This document shows, in pieces, positions 56,653-64,000 of a stretch of 64,000 nt of DNA. Each line of letters starts with the position of its first letter. Position 1 is the stretch's first letter. The stretch is from Rickettsia akari str. Hartford (GTDB taxonomy: Bacteria; Pseudomonadota; Alphaproteobacteria; Rickettsiales; Rickettsiaceae), in the NCBI RefSeq assembly GCF_000018205.1, contig NC_009881.1, forward strand, positions 620,001 to 684,000, read 5' to 3'. The notes beneath the pieces are model-generated. The model worked only from the letters and a program-made list of their open reading frames with translations. It was not told the DNA's origin and made no database searches. Position numbers and translations under genes: made by a program.

Positions 56653-58416
56653 ATGAAAACACAAACATCTATAAACGGTAAAATCTGGCAGCAGAAACTG
56701 ATTCACGAAGATATAGTCACCGAGTTATGTCGTAGTTTCAAAATTAGTGATTTACTTGCTAGGATAGTATCATTAAGAGTAAATAATCTAGAGGAAGTAG
56801 AAAATTTTTTGATACCGAAAATCAAAAATTTATTACCTGATCCTTTTCATCTACTCGATATGAAAAAGGCTGTAGATAGAACCGTTAAAGCTATTTTAAA
56901 TAATCAAAAAATATGTATCTTTGCCGATTATGATGTAGACGGTGCTACTTCAGCTGCTTTACTTAAAAATGTCTTTAGAGATTTAAATATAATATGTGAT
57001 ATTTATGTTCCTGATCGTATAGCTGAAGGATATGGTCCGACTCCTTTTGCTATGCAAAAAATTAAAGATAAAGATACAGAACTATTAATTACGGTTGACT
57101 GCGGTGCTATGGCATACGAAGCCATAAAATACGCAAAAGACCTTAACCTTGATGTTATAGTAATCGATCATCATATAGCTACGGAAATATTACCGGATGC
57201 AGTAGCGATAGTCAATCCAAATCGTATTGATGAAAAAAGCGAATATAAACATTTGGCCGCCGTAGGAGTTGCGTTCTTATTTGCAACTGCAATATTATCG
57301 CATTTAAAGAAACAAAATTATTTCACGCAAACAATGCTTCAGCCTAATCTAATGAAATATCTAGATTTAGTGGCTCTTGGTACTGTTTGCGATATGATGA
57401 CATTAACAGGCTTAAATCGTGCATTTGTCTCAAGCGGTTTGAAAGTAATGCAACAACGACAAAATATTGGTATTAAAACATTATATGATATGGCAGGACT
57501 TAATGAAATACCGAAATGTTATCATTTAGGTTTTATTTTAGGTCCACGTATCAATGCAGGCGGCAGAGTAGGAAAGTCAAGTTTGGGGGCTAATCTCCTC
57601 TCTACTAGTTGTTCTAATGAAGCAAGTAAATTAGCTGAAGAACTCGAAAAACATAATAATGAGCGTAAAGTAATTGAGTTATTAATGATAGAAGAGGCAA
57701 CAGAAATTGCTTTAACTCAACAAGATAGTAGTTTATTATTTATCGTAAAAGAAGGATGGCATCCAGGCGTTATAGGAATTGTTGCCGGCAGATTAAAAGA
57801 AAAATTTGATAAGCCGGTAGCGGTTGTGGCTTTAAATGACGGGATTGGTAAAGCTTCATGCCGTTCTATTTTAGGTATTGATTTCGGTGCTGAGATTATC
57901 AATGCTAAAAGCAAAGATTTGCTAATAGCAGGCGGAGGTCATGCTATGGCTGCAGGTTTTACCGTAACTGCTGAAAAATTACAGGAATTGCAGAATTTTT
58001 TTAATAATGCTTTTAGAATTAGTATAAATACACTAGAAAATTATAAGCATGCAGAATATGATATTGATTTAACGGTTGATGGTGTGAATTTCCATTTAAT
58101 GGAGGAATTAAACACTTTAGAGCCTTTCGGTCAAGGAAATCATGAGCCTATATTTAAATTCGATGATTTATTTGTATTAAAAGCATATATCGTTGGAAGT
58201 AAGCACATTAAATGTATGCTGGTTCCAAATAAGCGAAGCTTTGGTAATAAAGCCTTATCTGCTATTGCTTTTAATTCGGTAGGAACTTCATTTGAAGATG
58301 TTTTATTAAGCCCTAAAGCAAAAAATATTGCCGCAATAGGAACGTTAAAAACCAATAATTGGCAAGATAATTATACTATTCAATTAATTATAAAAGATAT
58401 ACTTCTTAGAGAGTAA
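56653..58416 (+). CDS. recJ: Single-stranded-DNA exonuclease RecJ
   Basis: A 587-residue 5'-3' ssDNA exonuclease of the DHH superfamily, acting in recombination and mismatch repair. Motif I ICIFADYDVDGATSAALLKN, motif II LITVDCGA, DHH motif III VIVIDHHIATEILPDAVAIV, and motif IV region (LVALGTVCDMMTLTG) are present. The DHHA1 domain has SLGANLLSTSCSNEASKLAE, the GIVAGRLKEKFDKPVAV block, and the terminal GGGHAMAAGFTV. Intact and of normal length. Confidence 0.95.
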   Translation: MKTQTSINGKIWQQKLIHEDIVTELCRSFKISDLLARIVSLRVNNLEEVENFLIPKIKNLLPDPFHLLDMKKAVDRTVKAILNNQKICIFADYDVDGATSAALLKNVFRDLNIICDIYVPDRIAEGYGPTPFAMQKIKDKDTELLITVDCGAMAYEAIKYAKDLNLDVIVIDHHIATEILPDAVAIVNPNRIDEKSEYKHLAAVGVAFLFATAILSHLKKQNYFTQTMLQPNLMKYLDLVALGTVCDMMTLTGLNRAFVSSGLKVMQQRQNIGIKTLYDMAGLNEIPKCYHLGFILGPRINAGGRVGKSSLGANLLSTSCSNEASKLAEELEKHNNERKVIELLMIEEATEIALTQQDSSLLFIVKEGWHPGVIGIVAGRLKEKFDKPVAVVALNDGIGKASCRSILGIDFGAEIINAKSKDLLIAGGGHAMAAGFTVTAEKLQELQNFFNNAFRISINTLENYKHAEYDIDLTVDGVNFHLMEELNTLEPFGQGNHEPIFKFDDLFVLKAYIVGSKHIKCMLVPNKRSFGNKALSAIAFNSVGTSFEDVLLSPKAKNIAAIGTLKTNNWQDNYTIQLIIKDILLRE

Positions 58417-58445
58417 ATAACATTGCACACATGGATACCTGAACC

Positions 58446-58586
58446 ATCATTGCGAGGCGCCGTAGGCCACTCGGCAATCTAGAAAAAATAATAAAAAAAT
58501 TCTGTAAATCAGAATTTTTTACTGGATTGCTTCGTTAAAACTTACAGTTTTTCCTTGCAATGATGGGAAGCCGATCCATGCAACAA
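58446..58586. repeat. Type A palindromic element with CCATGCAACAA edge
   Basis: ATCATTGCGAGGCGCCGTAG, GGCAATCTAG, the inner stem AATTCTGTAAATCAGAATTT, GGATTGCTTCGTTAAAACTT, and TTGCAATGATGGG; followed by CCATGCAACAA at 58576-58586. Confidence 0.8.
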
Positions 58587-58640
58587 AGCCGAAAATAGAT
58601 AAACGATTACATAATAATAACTTTAAAAATAATAATATTG

Positions 58641-59957
58641 ATGAACGATTCAAAGAAAACAAAAATTTCTCAAGACTTAGCAGAAGTACAAGAGCATTAT
58701 CAAGATTATCCATATCCTTTCCGAGACCCAAATCAAGAAAAAGAACGTTTACTTGCAATTTGCGGTGAGTTCTTAGGAGAATTAAACCATTTTCTATATA
58801 AAGGAAAAGAAAATTTTGATAATAATTTTAGATGCTTAATAGCGGGTGGCGGCACTGGTGATTCAACTATTTATCTTGCCGAGCAGTTAAAAGATAAAAA
58901 AAATGCCGAGATAATATATCTAGATTTTAGTAAACCCAGCATGGAAGTAGCACAAAAACGTGCAGAAGTACGAGGACTTAAAAATATTAAATGGATTAAT
59001 GATTCAATATTAAATATACCTAATTTAAAACTTGGAAAATTCGATTATATAAATTGTACCGGTGTGCTGCATCATTTAGCAAATCCCGATGAAGGTTTAA
59101 AAAATCTAAAAGATTCTTTAAAGCCAACCGGCGGTATGGGTTTAATGGTATATGCTAAATACGGACGTACCGGTGTTTATCAAATTCAGGATTTAATGAA
59201 AATGATAAATAAAGATACTAAAAACCGTGTCGAAGAAGTAATGAACGGGAAGCTAATTCTAGATAATTTGCCTGCTACTAACTGGTATAAAAGAGGTTGG
59301 GAGTTATTTTCAGATTACCAAAATTTCGGTGACGTCGGAGTTTATGACATGTTCCTGCACAAACAGGATAGAGCCTATTCCGTTCCTGAGTTATATGAAT
59401 TCGTAGAAAAAGCTGGCTTAAATTTTGTTGACTATCTTGATCCTTTAGAAAAAATTTTATTAAGACCGGCAAATTATATAAAAGATTTTTCACTTCTGCA
59501 AAAAGTTCAAAAGATGGATAAAGTAACTAGAGAAGCAATTTCCGAAATACTTACCGGTAATATTATTAAACATTCATTTTACGTATCTAACCAAAAAGAT
59601 AGTGTAGCCTCTCTTGAGGACCTTGATAATATACCATACTTCCATAATATTGCCAATTGTGCTAAACAAATTTACGAGCATTTGGAATCTAATCCTTCAC
59701 CAGTAAATAATGCTATTAATTTTACTATTAATAATGGGATATTAAACAATGTTAATATCTCAATGTATATATTTGGAAGCACGAAATATATTTTTAAATA
59801 TATGGTAGAAGAGAAAAGTTTAAGAGAAATATTTGATGCGGTACGTAGCGAACTAAACCAAGAAATAAGCAATGAAGCATTATTAAACGAAGTGAAAAAC
59901 GTTTTCACTCCATTACTTAATGCAAATGTGTTATTATTAAAATCAAAGGATTTGTAG
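58641..59957 (+). CDS. Class I SAM-dependent methyltransferase with C-terminal extension
   Basis: A 438-residue protein starting at ATG 58641 (a TTG lies one codon upstream). The N-terminal VQEHYQDYPYPFRDP motif precedes the Rossmann methyltransferase fold: motif I LIAGGGTGDSTIYLAEQL, post-I IIYLDFSKPSMEVAQKR, motif II FDYINCTGVLHHLANPDEG. The remaining 200 residues form a separate helical/beta C-terminal domain. The architecture resembles rickettsial protein-lysine methyltransferases that modify OmpB, but I cannot assign it to those, and other substrates are equally possible. Upstream of rho, same direction, with 397 bases between. Confidence 0.8.
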   Translation: MNDSKKTKISQDLAEVQEHYQDYPYPFRDPNQEKERLLAICGEFLGELNHFLYKGKENFDNNFRCLIAGGGTGDSTIYLAEQLKDKKNAEIIYLDFSKPSMEVAQKRAEVRGLKNIKWINDSILNIPNLKLGKFDYINCTGVLHHLANPDEGLKNLKDSLKPTGGMGLMVYAKYGRTGVYQIQDLMKMINKDTKNRVEEVMNGKLILDNLPATNWYKRGWELFSDYQNFGDVGVYDMFLHKQDRAYSVPELYEFVEKAGLNFVDYLDPLEKILLRPANYIKDFSLLQKVQKMDKVTREAISEILTGNIIKHSFYVSNQKDSVASLEDLDNIPYFHNIANCAKQIYEHLESNPSPVNNAINFTINNGILNNVNISMYIFGSTKYIFKYMVEEKSLREIFDAVRSELNQEISNEALLNEVKNVFTPLLNANVLLLKSKDL

Positions 59958-59992
59958 AGTATACGTGGATTGGTTTATCCAAATGTCCTTGA

Positions 59993-60090
59993 TGTCATAC
60001 CGAGGCTTGTACACGGTATCCAAGAAAATAATCAAATGATTAGTACTTTTATTGTTTTTATGGACCCCGTGGTCGAGCCACGGGATGACA
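59993..60090. repeat. Type C palindromic element downstream of the methyltransferase
   Basis: TGTCATACCGAGGCTTGTAC with ACGGTATCC; right arm GGACCCCGTGGTCGAGCCAC and GGGATGACA. A complete, uninterrupted copy, used here as the reference form. Confidence 0.85.
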
Positions 60091-60354
60091 CAGTGAGTTT
60101 TTACCGGTCTATGCAACAATACCTGCATACAATGACGATTTGAGTTGACAACGTGCTATTACGTTGTTAGTATGCCTCTACATACATAAAACAGCTCTTA
60201 TAAGCTAACAAGATAAATAATTCTTCAAACCACAAGAATACATAAAATTTTCTAAAAATCTAATTTGATTCCTAATTTTAAATAAGTATATTACTTACCT
60301 TTAAACTTAATTGCTAACTCAACTTTTCAATTATAATCTATTAATAATAAGATA
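60091..60354. other. Upstream region of rho
   Basis: AT-rich, without ORFs. A TATAAT-like box (TATAATC, about 60331) lies 20-30 bases before the rho ATG. Rho leaders are attenuated by Rho in other bacteria; nothing here shows that directly. Confidence 0.35.
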
Positions 60355-61731
60355 ATGAACACAACTAATAAAGAATCTACAGAAGAACTTAACAATATCG
60401 GATCCAATAACAGTCATAATAATTTTACAGAGAACGGTAATGTTATTAATTTAAAACAATTAAAACGTAAATTACCTGAGGAACTACAAGCTCAAGCAGA
60501 AGCATTAAAAATTGAAAATATTAATTCATTACTTAAACAAGAATTAGTTTTTGCAATTTTACAAAAATCTGTAGAGCAGGGAGGTTTAATAGTGGGAGAA
60601 GGGGTACTTGAAGTACTACCTGACGGATTTGGTTTTTTACGTTCGCCAGAAGTAAATTATTTAGCAGGTCCTGATGATATTTATATTTCTCCTAGTCAGA
60701 TTCGTCGCTTTGGTCTGCGTACTGGTGATACTGTAGAAGGTCAGATCAGAGCTCCAAAAGCCGGAGAACGTTATTTTGCTTTGCTGAAAGTTAATAGAGT
60801 AAATTTTGAAGACCCTTCTAAAGCTTATCATCGTGTTCATTTTGATAATTTAACTCCATTATATCCTGATGAAAAATTAGGATTAGAACTTGAAAATAAT
60901 AGTAAAGATAGTAAGGATTTTAGTACACGAGTTATTGAACTTGTTGCACCCATGGGTAAAGGACAACGTGCATTAATAGTAGCACCACCTCGTACAGGTA
61001 AAACCGTATTATTACAAAATATAGCACATGCAATTACAACCAATAATCCGGAAGTATTTTTAATAGTACTGTTAATAGATGAAAGACCTGAAGAAGTAAC
61101 CGATATGCAACGTTCCGTGCGTGGAGAGGTTGTTAGCTCTACTTTCGATGAACCAGCAAGTAGGCACGTGCAGCTTGCAGAAATGGTTATCGAAAAAGCA
61201 AAACGTTTAGTAGAACATAAAAAAGATGTAGTAATTTTAGTAGATGCGATAACACGTTTAGCTCGTGCTTATAATACCGTAGTGCCGTCATCAGGTAAAG
61301 TATTAACGGGCGGTGTTGATGCTAATGCACTACAAAGACCGAAAAGATTTTTTGGAGCAGCACGAAATATCGAAAATGGCGGTTCGCTTACTATAATAGG
61401 TACGGCTTTAATTGAAACCGGTTCTCGTATGGATGAGGTAATTTTTGAGGAGTTTAAAGGTACAGGTAATTCCGAGATAGTTCTAGATCGTAAGATTGCT
61501 GATAAACGTATTTATCCGGCTATTGATATAACGAGATCAGGAACTAGAAAAGAAGATTTATTAGTAGATAAAATAATATTAAATAAAATGTGGGTTCTGC
61601 GCCGTATTATCGACCCAATGGGTAGCAGTGAAGCAATGGAATTTTTACTCAAAAAACTTAAAAATACTAAAACCAATAATGAATTTTTTGAGATGATGAA
61701 GAGTCCTGAACGCCCTAAGAATGGTTTGTAA
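60355..61731 (+). CDS. rho: Transcription termination factor Rho
   Basis: A 458-residue hexameric RNA helicase. N-terminal extension of about 30 residues, then the Rho N helical region ([20 protein letters not shown]) and a cold-shock-like RNA-binding domain ([40 protein letters not shown]). Walker [12 protein letters not shown], Walker [19 protein letters not shown]-loop [20 protein letters not shown] and R-loop-type [20 protein letters not shown] are all present. The Asn-rich N-terminus is rickettsial. The decayed sppA overlaps its last 11 bases. Confidence 0.96.
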   Translation: MNTTNKESTEELNNIGSNNSHNNFTENGNVINLKQLKRKLPEELQAQAEALKIENINSLLKQELVFAILQKSVEQGGLIVGEGVLEVLPDGFGFLRSPEVNYLAGPDDIYISPSQIRRFGLRTGDTVEGQIRAPKAGERYFALLKVNRVNFEDPSKAYHRVHFDNLTPLYPDEKLGLELENNSKDSKDFSTRVIELVAPMGKGQRALIVAPPRTGKTVLLQNIAHAITTNNPEVFLIVLLIDERPEEVTDMQRSVRGEVVSSTFDEPASRHVQLAEMVIEKAKRLVEHKKDVVILVDAITRLARAYNTVVPSSGKVLTGGVDANALQRPKRFFGAARNIENGGSLTIIGTALIETGSRMDEVIFEEFKGTGNSEIVLDRKIADKRIYPAIDITRSGTRKEDLLVDKIILNKMWVLRRIIDPMGSSEAMEFLLKKLKNTKTNNEFFEMMKSPERPKNGL

Positions 61732-62540
61732 AAGAAGACAAATAAAATCTCGTTTGTTAGTTTGGAAACTAGCAGCTATTATTTTAATTTCTATCATATT
61801 CTTACTAGTTGGTAAAGATTTTGCTCCAAAAGAGGTTTTACCTATTAATATTAATGAAGACTATATAGCTTACATATTTAATAGACGAAATAATTCTTGA
61901 AGACGAAAAGCGTGATAAAAAGCTCAAAAAAAATAATTGATGCTTCTCATATTAAAGCGTTAATAGTTAACGTAAATTCTCCCGGCGGTAGTCGGCTCTG
62001 AAAAAATTTATACTATCTTACGTAAAATATCCGAGCAAAAGCCGGTAGTAATCGTTATGGGAACAATGGCTGCAAGCGGAGGTTATTTAACCTCTCTCAG
62101 AGGCGATTATATTATTAGCCATAACGGCACTATTACGGGTTCAATCGGTGTAATACTACAAACATCCAATTGGGGATTAAGTTTAATAATTTCAAATAAG
62201 GTGCATTAAAAGCTGTCCCAAATCCTACTGAAAAACTGACGGCAGCAGTGCGGGTAGCTGTTATTGAAAATATAGATTTTTCCTTGAACTTGTTTCAGAG
62301 AGGCGTAATCTTCCTATCTAAGAAGTAAAAAAGCTCGCAGACGGACGAGTGTATTCAGGTCGTTAGGCTTTAAAGTTAAAGCTTGTTGATGCTATATGCT
62401 CGGAAGATACTGCATGAAAATGGTTACAGGAAGTTAAGAAAATTAATGCTAATCTACTAGTTAAAGATTATCAATGAAAACCAAAATTAATGGACATAAT
62501 ATTTGAAGATTTTGATAGTATATCACCTAGTTTTTTTTAA
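61721..62540 (+). pseudogene. SppA signal peptide peptidase, decayed
   Basis: ATG 61721 overlaps the rho stop. It begins [20 protein letters not shown] with a membrane anchor (ILISIIFLLVG) and KDFAPKEVLPININEDYIAY. Shifts and stops follow; readable blocks are ASHIKALIVNVNSPGG, then SEKIYTILRKISEQKPVVIV, MGTMAASGGYLTSLRGDYI (with the nucleophile Ser in AASGGY) and NGTITGSIGVILQTSNWG, then AVPNPTEKLTAAVR. Stops are spread across 61900-62400. SppA degrades cleaved signal peptides in the inner membrane; this copy cannot. Confidence 0.85.
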
Positions 62541-62575
62541 AATAGTTTTAATGGAATCAAAGCAATTGTTTAATA

Positions 62576-62824
62576 ATGGTTACTAAGAATTATTTAATAG
62601 ATAAAGTACATGAGAAGCTGAATTATCTTGCCAAAGAAGATGTTAAAGATTCAGTAGATTTAATCTTAGATTATTTAAGTCGGTCTCTCAAAGAACAAGA
62701 GCGTATCGAGATTAGAAATTTTTGTAACTTCTCCATCCGCAAACGCAAATTCCCTAAAAGCAATAAATTCTATAATATTGTTTATTACAGAATGCCTAAA
62801 AGTTTATTTCACTATACAGAGTAG
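62576..62824 (+). CDS. IHF/HU-family DNA-binding protein, weakly conserved
   Basis: An 82-residue protein with the HU/IHF start VTKNYLIDKVHEKLNYLAKE and dimerisation helices, followed by ERIEIRNFCNFSIRKRKFPK. The family consensus there is RGFG.F..R.R: both Gly positions read as Asn and Cys. It resembles IHF beta in length but the DNA-binding arm is short and altered. It may be a diverged nucleoid protein or an early pseudogene; the frame is intact. Decayed genes lie on both sides. Confidence 0.6.
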   Translation: MVTKNYLIDKVHEKLNYLAKEDVKDSVDLILDYLSRSLKEQERIEIRNFCNFSIRKRKFPKSNKFYNIVYYRMPKSLFHYTE

Positions 62825-63050
62825 ATACGGAATGGTCTAAATATAGTGTTATAGAGAAGTGGAAAATAATAAAAAGCATTGTACTACATAATAATATTGT
62901 GTACATAGCTCTTTATATTGAAGATTTAGAACTTTTCAAAAAAATACTGGTTATTCAAGCACTTAATATAGACTCTCTCATGTATCACGATATTATAGGT
63001 AATGGAAAATATGATTCTTTTTTGAAGCAAAATATAATTAATTTTTGAAG
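62823..63050 (+). other. Unassigned open stretch
   Basis: A stop-free frame overlapping the end of the previous gene reads EWSKYSVIEKWKIIKSIVLH, NNIVYIALYIEDLELFKKIL and VIQALNIDSLMYHDIIGNGK to a TGA at about 63046. It looks protein-like and helical but lacks a good start. From there to 63300 I see only stops and AT-rich sequence. Confidence 0.35.
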
Positions 63051-63312
63051 AAGTATGTTAATAGAATCTTTAAAGGAAAAAATATCATCAATAATGACAT
63101 ATTAAAAAAAAGAATCTGATGATAACCATAAATGGGAATGTGAAGAAACTTTAGAATATTAAATTATGATAAGCCTAAAATTTAAAATATTATGAAGAAT
63201 CTTTAGATTATTACTTAAACGTTATAGGATATGGTAATAAAATTTTCCTCTAACTTGACATTATAATAATATGCAACTATCTTAAGTGTAAAATTCAAAC
63301 ATGGTATTTATT

Positions 63313-63504
63313 ATGATAAGATATCTAATAATTTTATTTGCTTCTATAGCTTTAGTTGGTTGTACGTGTCAAAAAACTACGAAATCAAAAGAAGTATTAG
63401 AACTTGACGGTGATCCAAGTTATGCAATTATGAAAACAATTGATAATACTAACAGAAATATTGCTAATACCACCTCATCTATTCCGAGTACTCAGGTTAG
63501 ATAG
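63313..63504 (+). CDS. Small lipoprotein
   Basis: A 63-residue protein starting MIRYLIILFASIALVGCTCQ: a short charged N-terminus, hydrophobic core and lipobox LVGC for signal peptidase II, with Cys as residue 17. The mature part is about 46 residues, hydrophilic, Thr/Asn-rich, with no known domain. The ATG at 63301 is an in-frame alternative adding four residues. Probably membrane-anchored in the periplasm. Confidence 0.7.
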   Translation: MIRYLIILFASIALVGCTCQKTTKSKEVLELDGDPSYAIMKTIDNTNRNIANTTSSIPSTQVR

Positions 63505-63506
63505 AA

Positions 63507-63695
63507 ATGCTTGTTATTATTGCTTCCGCTAAAACTCTTAATTTTAAGAAGCTAGCTCCCAAAACAGGACTAACTTCTCTTATATTCCATAATTTAACTA
63601 ATCAGTTACTTTCTACACTCCAAAGCTATTCTGAGAATCAATTATCGGAAATGAATATAAGTACAACACTTGCACATAAAACGGCAAAACCTTAA
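63507..63695 (+). pseudogene. YaaA (DUF328) N-terminal fragment
   Basis: A 62-codon ORF begins MLVIIASAKTLNFKKLAPKT and continues FHNLTNQLLSTLQSYSENQL and SEMNISTTLAHKTA. This is the N-terminal quarter of YaaA-family proteins (MLI.ISPAKTLD...), which protect DNA from peroxide and iron. The remaining three quarters are absent; the downstream sequence belongs to another gene family. It starts two bases after the lipoprotein stop. Confidence 0.65.
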
Positions 63696-64000
63696 ATTTT
63701 GTATCTGATATTGAAGAAAATATAATATTTAACTGTGATCCTCATTATATTAAACACACATTCGATAATTTAATAATTAATGCTCTCAGCTATTGTAGTG
63801 ATGGACTAATAAAAATTGATTTACAAAAGCAGAAAGACAGTATTGTATTCAGTATAAAAGACGATGGAATAGGAGTACTGAAATAGGAAATTGCAGAGTA
63901 TATTCGGCGTATTTGTCGTAAGCTCTAAAACACGTACACCGGCGGGAGGTAGAGAAGTAATAGAACTGCACGCAAGAAAAATTTGGGCAGAACATGATAA
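63690..64000 (+). pseudogene. Sensor histidine kinase C-terminal fragment
   Basis: Frame reads NFVSDIEENIIFNCDPHYIK, HTFDNLIINALSYCSDGLIK (N-box), then DLQKQKDSIVFSIKDDGIGV (G1 box). After a stop and shift it continues VFVVSSKTRTPAGGREVIEL and HARKIWAEHD (G2-type end). This is the HATPase_c ATP-binding domain of a two-component sensor kinase. The dimerisation/His domain is missing upstream, and it is joined directly to the YaaA fragment. The window ends within it. Confidence 0.75.

Overview
The window is chromosomal DNA of a Rickettsia species (obligate intracellular alphaproteobacterium). The evidence is the very AT-rich sequence, a Sca4 (120-kDa antigen) gene, a Tlc nucleotide translocase, rickettsial gene order (truB-rpsO-pnp, lptC-lptA-lptB next to kdsD), dozens of Rickettsia palindromic elements (RPEs), and extensive gene decay. 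Sca4 and the abundant RPEs fit the spotted-fever or transitional lineages better than a typhus-group genome; species cannot be fixed by eye.

Layout. 1-6480: a decayed autotransporter passenger, tRNA-Asp, hpf, a decayed gamma-carbonic-anhydrase-like gene, folD, a ferredoxin/flavodoxin-NADP reductase, a scrap of nuoN lodged inside an RPE, and a decayed toxin-antitoxin pair. 6481-15170: ribonucleotide reductase (nrdA, nrdB), then a 959-residue Rickettsia-type protein with a short pentapeptide-repeat segment, followed by a ruined tandem paralogue split by an IS200-like element. 15172-24800, all minus strand: miaA, a phosphohexomutase carrying an in-frame RPE, lptB, lptA, lptC, kdsD, pnp, rpsO, truB. 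24917-34850: tlc, sca4, a second copy of the IS200-like element, an XRE regulator, a YihY/BrkB membrane protein, a divergent pair (glutamine-synthetase-like and pgeF) and a broken deformylase. 34850-44030: decayed genes, a large polytopic membrane protein, ppdK, rnpB, an SspA/GST-like gene, a BPL_N protein and bioY. 44260-53120: folC, sodB, a decayed patatin phospholipase, birA with an in-frame RPE, anonymous debris, and the remains of a gene-transfer-agent tail cluster. 53210-61731: infC (AUU start), the PDH E2 gene, prfA, recJ, a methyltransferase, rho. 61721-64000: decayed sppA, an IHF-like gene, a small lipoprotein, and yaaA and histidine-kinase remnants.

The live genes cover nucleotide import and reduction (Tlc, NrdAB), LPS transport and Kdo precursor synthesis (LptABC, KdsD), translation and RNA decay (InfC, PrfA, RpsO, TruB, MiaA, Pnp, Rho, RNase P RNA), folate and biotin use (FolD, FolC, BioY, BPL_N, BirA), pyruvate metabolism (PPDK, PDH E2) and host interaction (Sca4). 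The most notable signals are two 555-bp IS200-like copies that look identical including their disabling mutations, a recognisable GTA head-tail/tail remnant in canonical order, RPEs inserted in frame in two enzymes, RPEs nested or carrying a nuoN fragment, and two divergent genes whose start codons share one CATG. Start codons, pseudogene limits and repeat edges were set by eye.
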